Part shown: positions 14,863 through 26,800 of the stretch, piece after piece
Layout: every line of letters starts with the position of its first letter
Position numbering within the stretch: position 1 is the stretch's first letter
Source of the DNA: Akkermansiaceae bacterium
GTDB taxonomy: Bacteria > Verrucomicrobiota > Verrucomicrobiia > Verrucomicrobiales > Akkermansiaceae
Length of the DNA stretch: 37,044 bases
Direction of reading: 5' to 3'
NCBI GenBank assembly: GCA_013001695.1
Contig: JABDMC010000359.1
Location: 1 to 37,044 of the forward strand
Translations under genes and position numbers: made by a program
Notes under the pieces: model-generated
Seen by the model: the letters and a program-made list of their open reading frames with translations, nothing else
The model's database searches: none
What the model was told of the DNA's origin: nothing

Positions 14863-17800
14863 TCAGGGATCGATCCTGACGACCGTCAGCCGGTAGATGC
14901 CGGTCCCGGCGAAGGCCGCGACATCGCTCAGCGTCACGGCCCCGTCGGCCAGGAGCGGTCCCGCGCTGGCGACCGTCGCGTAAGCGCCCCCCGCAGTGCC
15001 GGGGTGCAGCTGCAGTTCATAGAGGCGTCCGGCCTTGCCGTCGACGGTGACGGCAAAGCTGTTCCCGGTGCGCTCGACGGAGGTGGTGCGGAAGAAATCG
15101 AGCGGGTCGAGGGGATCGGTGCCGGCCTCGAACTCGTCGATGTTGACTTTCCCGTCACGATCCGGATCGGCGTCGTCCTCGGCGTCGGCGGGGTTGCCGG
15201 TGGCATCGATGATGGCCTGCCGGAAGGCGCTGAGCTCCGCGGATTCGGCCTCGTAGGTCACCGTGAAGGTGTTCAGCTTTCCGGCCTCCACCGTGACCGG
15301 CACCGTGAATCCTGAGAATCCCGGAATGTCGCTCATTTCGAGCGTGTGGGAGATGCCGGGAGTCAGGTTCACCACCACGTCGCCGTCGCTCCGTTCCGTC
15401 GGGTTGGGCAGGAGTTTCCACCGTGCGGCGGCGACCGCGGCGGGGTTCGGCGGGTTGGTTTCGATCAGGACCTGCAGGGCGCCGGGATCCGTGGAACTCC
15501 CGATGGTCACGGCGCTCGTCAGGGTAATCCCGCCGCTGGTGTTGTTGGCGCCCCCGTTGGCGCTGACCTCGGCGCGATTGAAGAGATCGATCACGCTGCT
15601 GTCGATGGTCCGGGCGAGGCTCGCGGCGGTGCCGCCGAGGAAGATCCCGGCCGGGAAGTAGGATCCGCCCTCGCGCTGCACGCACAAGGGGCCCCCGATG
15701 AAGCCGGCCCCCCCCCGGATCGCGGTGGTGGTGTAGATCCGGAACGGCGTGCCGGGGGAACTCTGGCCGGGAAGGCGGGTGAGCGCCGCCGCGGTCGGCG
15801 GGGTGGCGTGCATCCGCCCCTGCTTCGACGGCGAGATCCCGTTGATCGGATAGCCGACGAGCGTCTTGAGATCCGCCGACTCGAGGAACGGGTTCTGGTC
15901 CTCGTCGCTGGCGAGGAAACCGCTGAATCCTCCGCGACCGGCATCCTCGAGGAAGAACAGGGCGGCCACGTTGTTGTTCTGGGAGGCCGGCCCGAACTCG
16001 CCCGGGGTGCCCTCGGCCCGGCGCTGGCCGGCGTAGTCGTCGAAGAGGTAGAACCCGCGCGGCAGCTGGGGCCCGGGTTCGTAGGTGCCCTTGTCGCGCT
16101 GGAGCAGCCACTGCACGCCGGTGGTGGCGGTGAGGGATTCCTCGTCGATGACGACCTGCGCGGCGGTGGCCACCACCCGCGGCTTCACGACAAACCCCGA
16201 ATGCGAACCGCGGTCGCTCCGGATCTGCCCGACAAAGCCGTAGGGGAGGTCCTGGCTGGTGGTGACCGTCTCGAAGGAGAGCACCTCGGGAGGGTTGAGG
16301 GTGGGCGCACCGGGCCGCAGGTAGGCGATGGTGACGGTGGCGAGGCCGCCGTTGGTGACGAACACGTTGGCCGGCGGCGGGGTGTTCTCCCCGGGAACCG
16401 GCTTGCACTCGACGAGGTAACTTCCGCCGGGGAGGTTCGCGAGTTCGGTGCCGGAGTCGCGCCACGCGGGGTCGGTCCCGCCGAGCAGGCGCCACTGGGC
16501 GCGCGAGTCGACCGGGACCTCCGGGCCGGTGAGCGCCGCGGGCGCGAGGGTGACCCGCAGCCGTCCGCCGGCGGGAGTGGCCGCCAGGTAGTAGAACCGG
16601 TCGACCACCACGGGGGCTTCCCCGCTGACGACCGCCACCGATTCCGGGAGCGGTTGGATGAACCCGGGGACCGGTTGGAACTCGATCTGCCGGTCGCCGG
16701 TCGGCAGGCCGCTCACCGTCGCGCCGGACGGGCGCCACGCGGATTCGCCGGCAAAGCGCCATGCCCCGGTGCCGGCGGGAAGGAGGTTGACCTGCAGCGA
16801 CCCGGTGCGCTGGCTTTCCGGAACGACCCGCGTGAAACTCTGGCGGAGGCCGAGAAGGGCGTCGAGCTGCAGCGGGAGAGTGGCGCCCACCGCTTCGGCG
16901 CCGCCGCCGGGGCGGACGGCGCGCACCCGGTAGAAGTAGGTCGGGCGGAGTTCGCCTTCCTGGAGGTTGGTGAACACCGCGCTCACCGGAACCTCGAGGT
17001 TGCCGTTCACCGGGGCGACCTCGATGCTCGTCGGGAAGGTGAGGCCGTCGGTCCCGAGGTCGAAGAACACCCGCGTCTCCGTGCCGCGCGGGCGCACCAC
17101 CCCGGTGACCCGGGCGCTCGATTGCGATTGCGCCTCGGCTTCGCCAGTGACCGCCTCCGGGGCCGGGAAGCCCGCCGTGAAGGTCCGGTCGTCGCCAAAG
17201 GTCGTCCCGAGGCTGTTGGAGGCCGCCATCCGGTAGTGGTAGAGCGTCCCGGGGACGAGCCCCTCGACGTCCTGGAGGATGAGTTGCGGGGTGGTGCCGT
17301 TGCCGGCGCCCCGCGGGACGGTGGTGCGGCCGTAGCCGGGCGTCAGGCCGTACTCGAAGCGCACGAAGGTCGTGCCGTCGTTCGGGTTGACCGTCCCGAG
17401 GAGGGTGGCGGATGTCGGGGTGATGTCCTGCGCGGCCCCGGTGGTGACGTCCGGCGGGTTGTCGGCCATGCCGTCGGTGCCGCCGGGCACCGTCGTGGGC
17501 GTGAAGGCCACCGCCTGGCTGACGGTGAAGACCTGCCCGCCCTGCGCCGCCACGAGGCGATAGCAGTACTCCCGCCCCTCGATGAGGCCGGTCACGGTGG
17601 CGGTGACTTCCTGGATTCCGTTGATGGCGAGGACTTGCTGGGGCGGCGTGGTGTTGTCGTAGCTGTTGTCCAGCCCCCACTCGAAGAAGACGTCGAAATC
17701 GCGGCCCTGGGGATCGACCGCCCCGATGAAGGTGGCCTGCGCGGTGGTGACTCCGGAGGGATCGCCGACGGCCGTGAGGGGCCGCGGGGTCAGGGTGGTG

Positions 17801-20800
17801 AAGGTCCCCGTGTCGCCGAAGATCGTGCCGCCCGGGGTCTGGATGGCGAGGCGGAACTGGTAATCGGTGCCCCCGATGAGATCCATGAGCGGGGCCTGCA
17901 CCGGCACGGGGACGCCGCCGCTCACCAAGACCGGCGAGGTCGATTCGGCGAAGGTGCCCGCCGGGCCGTACTGGAAGAAGACCGCCGCGGGTCCGTTCGG
18001 CACGACCGAGGCGTTCAGGGTGGCACTCACGTCCGTGATGTCGGTGACCGCCTCGGTCTGCTGCGTGGGTGCCGGACGGCGCGTGATGGTCACGCTGTAG
18101 CTGCGCGAGGCGTTCCCGTCGCCCGCGGTGACCACCACCGGGATGGCGTTGGCGCCGACGGTGAGCGGGAGGGAATCGCTCTCGGGGCCGGTCAGCGCCA
18201 CGCCGTTCACCTCGATGGCCGACTGGGCGTTCGGCGCGATCTGGGGGGTGGGCGCGACGGTGACGCTCGACACGAAGTGCGGCACCGAGGCGGTGTAGGA
18301 GAGGATGGAGGGGTTGAAGCGCGGACTGAGGACCGGTTCGAAGAGGCTCGCGTTCACGACGAGGTCGGCGAGGTTCGGGTTCGTCGACGGGCGGACCACG
18401 ATCTGGCTGACGGTGCTGTCCGCCGATCCGCTGATGCTCACGGCGCGGGCCCGGTAGCGGACCGGGGCGGTGACGGGGGGCGTGGTGAAGCTCGCGGCGG
18501 TGGCTCCGTCGATGAGGGTCGCGGTGGTGCCGTCGACCTCGAACCACTGGAAGCCGGGCGCCGGCGTGCCGCTGGCCTGCACCGCGAGGGTGGTCGTGAG
18601 CCCGAACTCGACTTCCCGCACGGGCGGGAGGTCGCGGGTGATGGCGGGCGCGGTCCCGGTCACGTTGAGGGTGAGATCCGCGGTGGCGGTGGCGCCGTTG
18701 ATCGTGGCGGTGATGGGAATGACATAGGCGCCGGCCACGTCGGGGGTTCCGGTGAGCAGGCCGCTCGACGGATCGAGCGAGACACCGGACGGAAGACCCC
18801 CGGCGGCCGGACCGAAAACGAGGCCCGGTCCGACATCATCGCTCATCACCTGGTAGTTCACGGGAGTGTTGACCGCAACGGTGATCGTGTCGGGCAGGAG
18901 GGTGAGGGTCGGTGCGGAGACGATGGCGAGCGGCCGGCTGTCGGCGCCGCCGCTGTTGGCGGCGCGCATGGTGACCTCGAACCGGCCGGCTTCCTCGGGG
19001 GTGCCCGAGATCGCTCCGGTCAGCGGGTCGAGCGACACCCCCGGCGGCAGGTCCCCGAGGACCGCGAAGCTCTCGGCGCCGGCGGCCGCGATCTGGTAAT
19101 CGAGGAACTCGCCGCGGGTGACGAGGACCTCGCTCTCCGACGTGATGACCGGGGGCGGCACGATCTCCGCGTAGGTGAACGTCACGGTGAGGAGTTCGCC
19201 GCCGGTGACCGTGACCGCCGGGGCGGCGGGGGGCTGGAAGCCGGGAACGGTCGCGAAGGAGAGGCCGTAGAGGTTCGGGTTGAGGTCGTCGAGGCGGGTC
19301 CCGCTGGCGAGATACGCCCCCTGGCTGCTGATGCGCCAGCCGGCACCCGCGGCGCGGGCCGCGGCCGGCTCGATGATGACGCGCAGGGACCCGAGCACCG
19401 CGGGGGAGATGTCGGTGACGGCCTGGTCGGTGATCATCCCGCCTGCACCACCGATCCCGGCGTCGCCGCTGGCTTCCGCGAAGCCGATGAGGTTCACCAC
19501 GTCGCTGTCGATGGCGCGTACCACCGTCTGGGCCGTTCCGCCGAGGTAGATGGCGGCCGGGTAATACGACCCGGTGGGATGCAGGACGCAGAGCGGCCCG
19601 CCGGAGTTGCCGCCGGTGCTGCTGATTCCGGAGGTCGTGTAGGTTTCCCCGAACGCCGGCGTGAAGGTCACCGGGCCGATCGGGGTGGCGTGCATGCGAT
19701 TGAGGTTCGTGCCGGTGGTCCCGTCGACCGGGTAACCGACGAGGGTCATCGGGGCCGTGGAGACGAGAAACTCGTTCTCGATGGCATCGCTGGCGAGGAA
19801 GCCGCTGAACCCGCCGCGGCCGGCGTCCTCCGGGAAGTAGAGAGTGGCGGCGTCGAGCGTCTGCGATTGCGGGGTGGAGGTGCCGGGGGAGTCGTCGGCC
19901 TCGCGCTGGGCCTCGTAGCCGGTCAGCAGGTAGAATCCCCGCGGGATTTGCGGCACCGGCTCGTGCACGCCGGCCTGCCGCTGGAACCGCCACTCGAGAC
20001 CGGTGGCGGCCTGCAGGGTGCCGTCGTCGAAGACGGCGTGCCCGACGGTGGCGACCACCTTGGGACGCACCACGAAGCCGCTGCTCAGGCCGGCGTCGCT
20101 GCGCAGCTGCCCGGCAAACGGGTAGGGGAGGACTTCCGTCACCGAGACATCGGCGAACGGCAGGACCCGCGGGAGACGTCCCAGCGGGGACTCCGCGAGG
20201 AAGTAGGTCACGGTGCCCGTGGCGGTCCGGGCCTCGAGGACCTCGACGGTGATCGGGGACGGGGTGGTGCGTCCGGCGACCGGCTTGGCCTCGATGACAT
20301 AGTCGCCGGGAACGAGACCGCCGAGGGTGGTGCCGCTGTCTTTCCAATCGGCGTCGGATTCGCCCAGGAGGCGCCACTGGGACCGCGCCTCGACCGGGTT
20401 GGCCGGGTTGGCGAGGGACCCGGGCTGCAGGACCACCGTGAGGTCGCCGCTGCCGGTGGCGGCCGGGACGTAGGCCCGCTCGAGGAGCAACGGCGGATCG
20501 CCGCTGACGATCGAGAGGGCTTCCACCGGCGGCTGGATGAAGCCGGGGACGGGACGGAACTCGATGGCGCGGTCGCCGGTCGTCAGGCCGGCCGCCGCCT
20601 CCCCGGATTCGCGCCACAGGACTTCACCGACGAACCGCCAGGCGCCGAGGCCGCCGCCCGACGCCAGGTTCACCCGGACCGAGGCGTTCCGGTCGGCGGG
20701 GGGGACCGGCGCGGGGAAATTCTGGAACAAGCCGGAAAGGCTCGCGACCCGGAAGCTGCGGGTGGCCCCGGTTCCCGAAACGCTGTCGGGCGCGGTGCCC

Positions 20801-23800
20801 GTGACGGCGCGCACCCGGTAGTGGTAGGTGGTCGCCTGGGCGAGGTTCTCGAGGACCGCCTCGACCGGCCGGAGGATGTTTCCGGACACGCTGCCGGGCG
20901 TGGCGGTCGTGCTGAACGGGAAGGTGATGCCGTCGGTGCCGTATTCGACGGTGACCGCCGCGGAGGGGCTGCGGGCCCGCACCGCGCCGCGCACCAGCAC
21001 GCTGGTGGTCGTCAGGGCGATGGCGGGGCCGGTCTGCGCCTCGGGCGGGGCGAACTTCGTGGTGAAGCTGCCGGTGGCGCCGGCCACCGACCCGAGGCTG
21101 TTGGTGGCGACCGGACGGAAGAAGTACTTCCGCCCCGGGAGGAGATTGGAGGCGGGAATGGTGGTGAGGACATCCTGGTCGGCGCTGCCGATCCCCTGGA
21201 GCGGCGTTTGCTGGCCGAGGTTGGCGGTGGTGGTGCCGTAATCGAAGCGCACCACGGTGGTGCCCCCCCTGGCATTCACGGTGGCCTGCAGGAAGGCGCC
21301 GTTGGCCGTGACGAGATCGGCGGAATCGGTCACCACCGTCGGCGGGGCGGTCGGTTCGCCGTTGCCCGGGCCGCTGTCGCCGCCCGCCACGAAGTTGTTC
21401 TCGCCCTCGTTCGACATGCCGGTGACGCTCATCGCAACGAGACGGAACCGGTAGGTCTGGCCGTCCTCGAGGCCCTCCACCGTCGCGGTGACATTCGTCA
21501 GGCCGAAGGTCCCCGCCGGGATGGTCTGCTCGGGCGTCTGGTTGCCGAAGAGGTTGGTGGTGCCGTACTCGAAGAAATACTTCGTTTCGAGCCCGCGCGG
21601 ATCGACCGCGCCGACGAGGGTGGCGGTGTTGGTGGTGACCCCGACGGCATTTCCCGTGGCCGCCACCGGCGGATCGGGAAATGTCGTGAAGGTGGCGTCG
21701 TCCCCGAAGATCGTGCCGTTCGGACCCATCGTCACGATGCGGTAGTGGTAGGTCACCCCGCCGGTCAGCCCCGCGAGGGGCGAAAGGAGATTCACGATCC
21801 CGGGACCCGAGACGAATTGCTCGGCGGTCTCCAGCCCGTAGCCGGTATCGGTCCCGTACTGGAAGTACACCGTGACGTCGCCGTTCGGGATGACGGTCCC
21901 GTTCAGCACCGCGGCGGTGTCGGTCAGGTCGGTCACCGACCCGGTCACCGCGGTGGTCGGCGGGACGCGGGTGATCTCGACGGTGTAGGTCTCCTGCGTG
22001 ATGCCATCGAGGGCGGTCACCACGATCGTGACGGTGTTGTCGCCGACCGCGAGGGGAATGGGCGGGCTGGAGGCGCCGGAGGGCACCGGGGTCCCGTTCA
22101 CCACGATGCTCGCCGCGGGTTCCGCGGCCTCGGGGGTCACGGTGAGACTTTCGGTCGCATTCGGGACCACCGCGTCATAGTCCGTGATGAATCCGCTGAA
22201 GGGGGGAGCCAACTCGACGGCCTCGGGAACGGTGTCGGGCACGAGGGGCGGGAAGAAATCGAGGGCGCTCAGGAGCGCGTTCGAGGATTGCACCACGTCG
22301 ATCAAGGCCACGTTGCTGTCGGCCGCGCCGGAGGCGTTCGTGGCCCGGGCGAAGAACCTCCCGGTGGCGAAAAGCGGAGGCGTGACAAAGGTGGCGGAGG
22401 TCGCCCCCGGGATCGCGGTCACGGCCTCCCCGTCAACCTCATACCACTGGATGTCCGGCGTCGGCACCCCGATGGCTTCCACCGTGAGGGTGGCGCTCGT
22501 CCCGCCGGAGATGACCTGGCCGGCAATCGGATCCGCAGTGATGAGCGGGGCCGAGGCCGGAAAATCGGCGGCGAAGAGGTAGGCTGCGCCCGCATTTGGC
22601 GCGCTGTTGTCGGCCTGGTTGCCCCCGACCCCGTTGCCCGCCTCCCAGCGGGCTCCGGAGACGATGAGCTCGTTCGAGACCGCGACGGCGTGGCCGAAGT
22701 TGTCGAAGGCGTCCGTGTTGGATGCCTTGAGATAGCCCGCGCTCGACCACGAGGACCCGCTGCGGGTGAAGAGGTAGGCGGCGCCGGCCTTGCTCGCGCT
22801 GTTGTCGAGGGCATTGCCGTTGAGACCCGTGGCGCTGCTGTCTTCCTCGCTGCTGCCCACCACGATGGTGTCCCCGGAGATGCCGATCGTCCGCCCGAAG
22901 AGATCGGTCGCCTCGGTGTTGGAGGCCTTCAGGTAGGCTTCCTGGTCCCAGCCCTCGCCGTTGAAGGCGAAGACGTAGGCCGCGCCCGATTGCCCGGCAT
23001 TGTTGTCGGCCTGGTTGCCGTCGACGCCGGTTGCGGCGCTGTCCTCGGCGGGGGAGCCGACCACGACGGTTTCCCCGGAAATCCCGACCGCCCATCCGAA
23101 GCTGTCGGATGCGCCGGCGTTGGATGCGGTGAGAACGGTCTCGGCGCTCCAGGTGGCTCCCGATCGCCGGAAGACGGCCGCCGCCCCGGCATTCAGCGCC
23201 GCGGGCGAGACGAGGTCCTTGCCGGGGATCCCCACCACGATGCGGTCGCGCGAGATGCCGACCGCGTAGCCGAACTCGTCCGAGTTCGCCGGGCTGGCGG
23301 CCTTGAGGTAGGCCTGCTGGTTCCATGCGGTCCCGGTCCGCTGGAACACGTAGGCGGCGCCCGCATTCGGGAGACTATCGTCGGCCTCGTTGCCATCGAT
23401 GCCCGGGGCGGCACTCGCCTCGGCCGACGCGCCGATCACGACGGTGTTGCCGGCGATGGCGACGGAGATCCCGAATCGGTCGTCGGCGTCGGGATTGGAC
23501 GCCTTGAGGTAGGCCTCCTGGCTCCAGGTGTTGTTGTTGCGGACGAAGACATAGGCGGCGCCGGCGTTCCCGGCGCTGTTGTCGTTCTGGTTGGCGCCGA
23601 CGCCCGCGGCGCCCCCGTCTTCAAAGTAGGCACCCACCACGATGGTGTCGCCGGAAATGGCCACCGTCTGTCCGAATCGATCGTCGGGGTCTGTGTTGGA
23701 CGCCTTGAGGTAAGCCTCCTGTTCCCACGATTCCCCGTCGAAGGTGAAGACATACACCGCGCCGGCGCGCACCGCGCTGTTGTCGTCCTGGTTGCCGTTC

Positions 23801-26800
23801 ACGCCGGTCGCGGAGCTGCCCTCGAAGGGCGCCCCGACCACCACCGTGTTCCCCGAGACCGCCACCGCGCTGCCGAACCAGTCGTCGGCACCCGTGTTGG
23901 ACGCCTTCAGGTAGGCCTGCTGCGCGATGGCCAGCGGCGAGAGGCCGGTGCCGGTCAGTTCGATGACGAACGGGCCCCCGGGGTCATTGCTCGGCAGGGT
24001 GAGGGTGGCGGAGCGGACCCCGGCCACAAGGGGAATGAAGCGCACATCGAAGAACCCGGTCCCGCCGGGCGGAATGCTCTCGCCGAAGGACGTCGTCACG
24101 GAGAATTCGCCGGGGCTGCCGGTGAGGTCCACGCCGAGGATCTCGAGGGGAAGCTCGCCGTCGTTCCTGATGTGGAAGGTGGTGGGATCGTTGCTGCCGT
24201 CCCCGATGAGCACGCTGCCGAAATCGCGGCTGCCGCCGTTGGCGAGGCCGCTGCCCGCCGGTTGCTCGATCACCAGCTCCGGCCCGCCCGGCGAAACGGT
24301 GGCCGTCTGGCTGTCGGCGAATCCGAATCCGTTGCTGGCGCGCACCCAGAAGTCGGTGGGGGCATTGATCGGCGGGGTGGTGAAACCGGGTCCGGTCTCA
24401 TCGGGAACGGGATTGGAGGTGTCGCCGCTGAGACCCTGATACCACTGGAAGCCGGGCGTTGGGTCGCCGGCCGCCGTCACGGTGAGATTGGCGGATCCCC
24501 CCGCCGGGACGAACTGCGCGGCGAGCGGTTCCGCCGTGATGACAGGCGCGCTGCCCGGAATGCCGGTCACCGTGGCGGTGATGGTCTGGTTGTCGTCGTA
24601 GTCGACGAGGTAGGTGTATCCGTCGGAGGACGTGAAGGTCGTGTCGTCCTGGATCGAGGCGGTCCCGTCGGGAGTGAGAAAGAGGCCGAGGGGGGCGGCG
24701 AAAATCCAGTCGACGAGCGGGATGGTTTCGCCGATTTGGAGGAAGTCGGGGGCGACGATGTCGAGGCGGATGGCGTTCGGTTCGCCGCTCTGGTAGTTCT
24801 CGATACCCACCGCGGGGGACTCGATGGGGGAGAAGGGGCGGGAGGGATCGTAATGGAAGCGCCACGTGATGGCACTCGGCCCGAGGCTGTCGCCGTCGGC
24901 GTCGGGCAGGATGCCGGAGAGGGGCGTCAAGAAGCCCGGCGGCGGCGGGGTCGCGGTCAAGAGGATGCCGAGGGTGGCGCCGCCGCCGAAGTAGTCGAGG
25001 GTCGCATCGCCGCCCACCACCGATCCGAAGAGGAGGCCGTCGAAGAAAGCCGCGTTGGCATCCGCCTCGAGCCGGAGGGTGGCGGGTGGCGCCCCCTCCG
25101 CGCCGATGACGCGGGAGGCGCTGAAGGCCGTCAACGATCCGCCCGAGACGTGCAGGGCGCCGGTTTGGATCTCGAGGGCGTGAATCTGGGCCGACCCGGC
25201 GAGGAGGACCGGCGAGGGGCTGCTGATGACGACCCGGTCGGTGTCGTCGGGAACGAGGTCGAAGGACCAGTTGGCGGGGTCATTCCAGTCGGACCCGTCG
25301 CCGAGGCCCGTCCAGAGGCGGTCCGTGATGGCCGGGAAACCGATGAAACCGGCGCCGGTGGCGGTGAAGCTCACGTTGCCGCGGCGCTGCTGGAGTTGCG
25401 GCAGGAGGACCTGGCCGTCGAAGGCTTCGACAATGAGGGTGCCCGTGCCGGGGCCGTCGAGGAGCACGAGGTTTGGCAAGGAGAGCACGCTCCCGGGTCC
25501 GTCGGCCTGCAGGCGGGTGGTCTCCGTGGAGGCGTAGGTGGTGACCATGGGCAGGTTGAGCGTCGCCCCGTCGGACAGGAAGATGCTGGCGTTGTCGATG
25601 TTGGCCAGCAGGGGGGAATCGAGAAGGCCCGAGCCGGCGACGGTGAGGTCCCCGTCATGGAAGTCGGTGAGGAGCGGGGCGAAAATTTCCCCGCCGAACT
25701 GGGCCGTGAACCCGCCCCCGCCGGGACCCTCCCCGGCGAAGGCCGTCAGGGAACCGAGGTCGATGATCGAGCCGCCGTATTCGCCGCCGGCGCCGGAGGA
25801 TTCAAAATGGACGTTTCCGGACTGGCTGACGAGGGCGGGCATGTCGACGCGGCCGCCACCGAAGGCCTGCACGTCGAGCCGGGCGCCATTGACGGTGTTG
25901 GAAATCGCGCTGAGTGCCGAGAGGACGATTTCGCTGCCGGGTCCGGTGGCGCGGATCTCCCGGTCGCCGGTGTGGGAATACGATGCGAGGGCCGGCAGAG
26001 CGATGCCGGCGCCGGCCAGCGCGTAGCAGCCGGCGTCCTCGAGGACGGTCGCACCGGTCGCCGCGAGCGTGGTTCCGTTGCCGGTCACGGTGAGGGTGGT
26101 GCCGGCCTGCAGTTCGAATGGCCCGGAAAGGACGGAAGCCCCCTGGGTGAGCTCGAGCGAGCCGTTGGCGACGATCAGTTCCTCCGCACACTCGATGCGG
26201 GCGATGCTGACGGGGGTGTTGATGGTGATGGTCGGGGTGCCGTCGACGTTGATGATGACCACTTCGCCGGGGCCGGGGACGATGTTCCCGCGCCAGTTGC
26301 CGGGATCTTCCCAGCTCGTCCCGTCCCCGCCGCCGGTCCAGGCGGCGACGACCGTGGCGGCAATGGCCCCGTCGAGGTCGTAGTCGATCCGGAAGGCGGC
26401 CGCGGGCGTGTTGATCGTCTCGCCGTCGAAGACGGGACTGCCGTCGGGACGCTGGAACTCGCCTGAGTAGAAGCCGGCGTGATCCACGAGCGGGAAGGAA
26501 TCGCCCAGTTGGAAGGGGCGGCCGGTCGAGACGATCTCGAGGGTGATGGAGGGGAGGGAGGCATTCTGGAAGGCGGTGAGTTCCAGCCCGGCGCGGCATT
26601 CGATCGGCGTGAAGGGCTGGTCCGGGTCGATCCGGAAGATCCATCGAATGTCGCTGGGGGAGGCGGCGAAGAGATCCGCGTCCGGCGCGATGCCGCTCGG
26701 TTCCGGCGCGCCGAAATTCCCGAAGCCGGTCAGGGGGCTGTGGGCGAACTCGAGAATCGCATCGCCGCCGTAGGGGCCCCCGAAGCGGATCCCATCTTCG

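Noticed and set aside
15346-26466. Uninterrupted plus-strand frame of about 3706 codons opposite the giant gene
   Set aside because: It mirrors the codon structure of the real minus-strand gene in a GC-rich genome, where stop codons are rare in the antisense frame. The translation is Arg/Gly/Glu/Asp-rich with no signal peptide, domain or motif.
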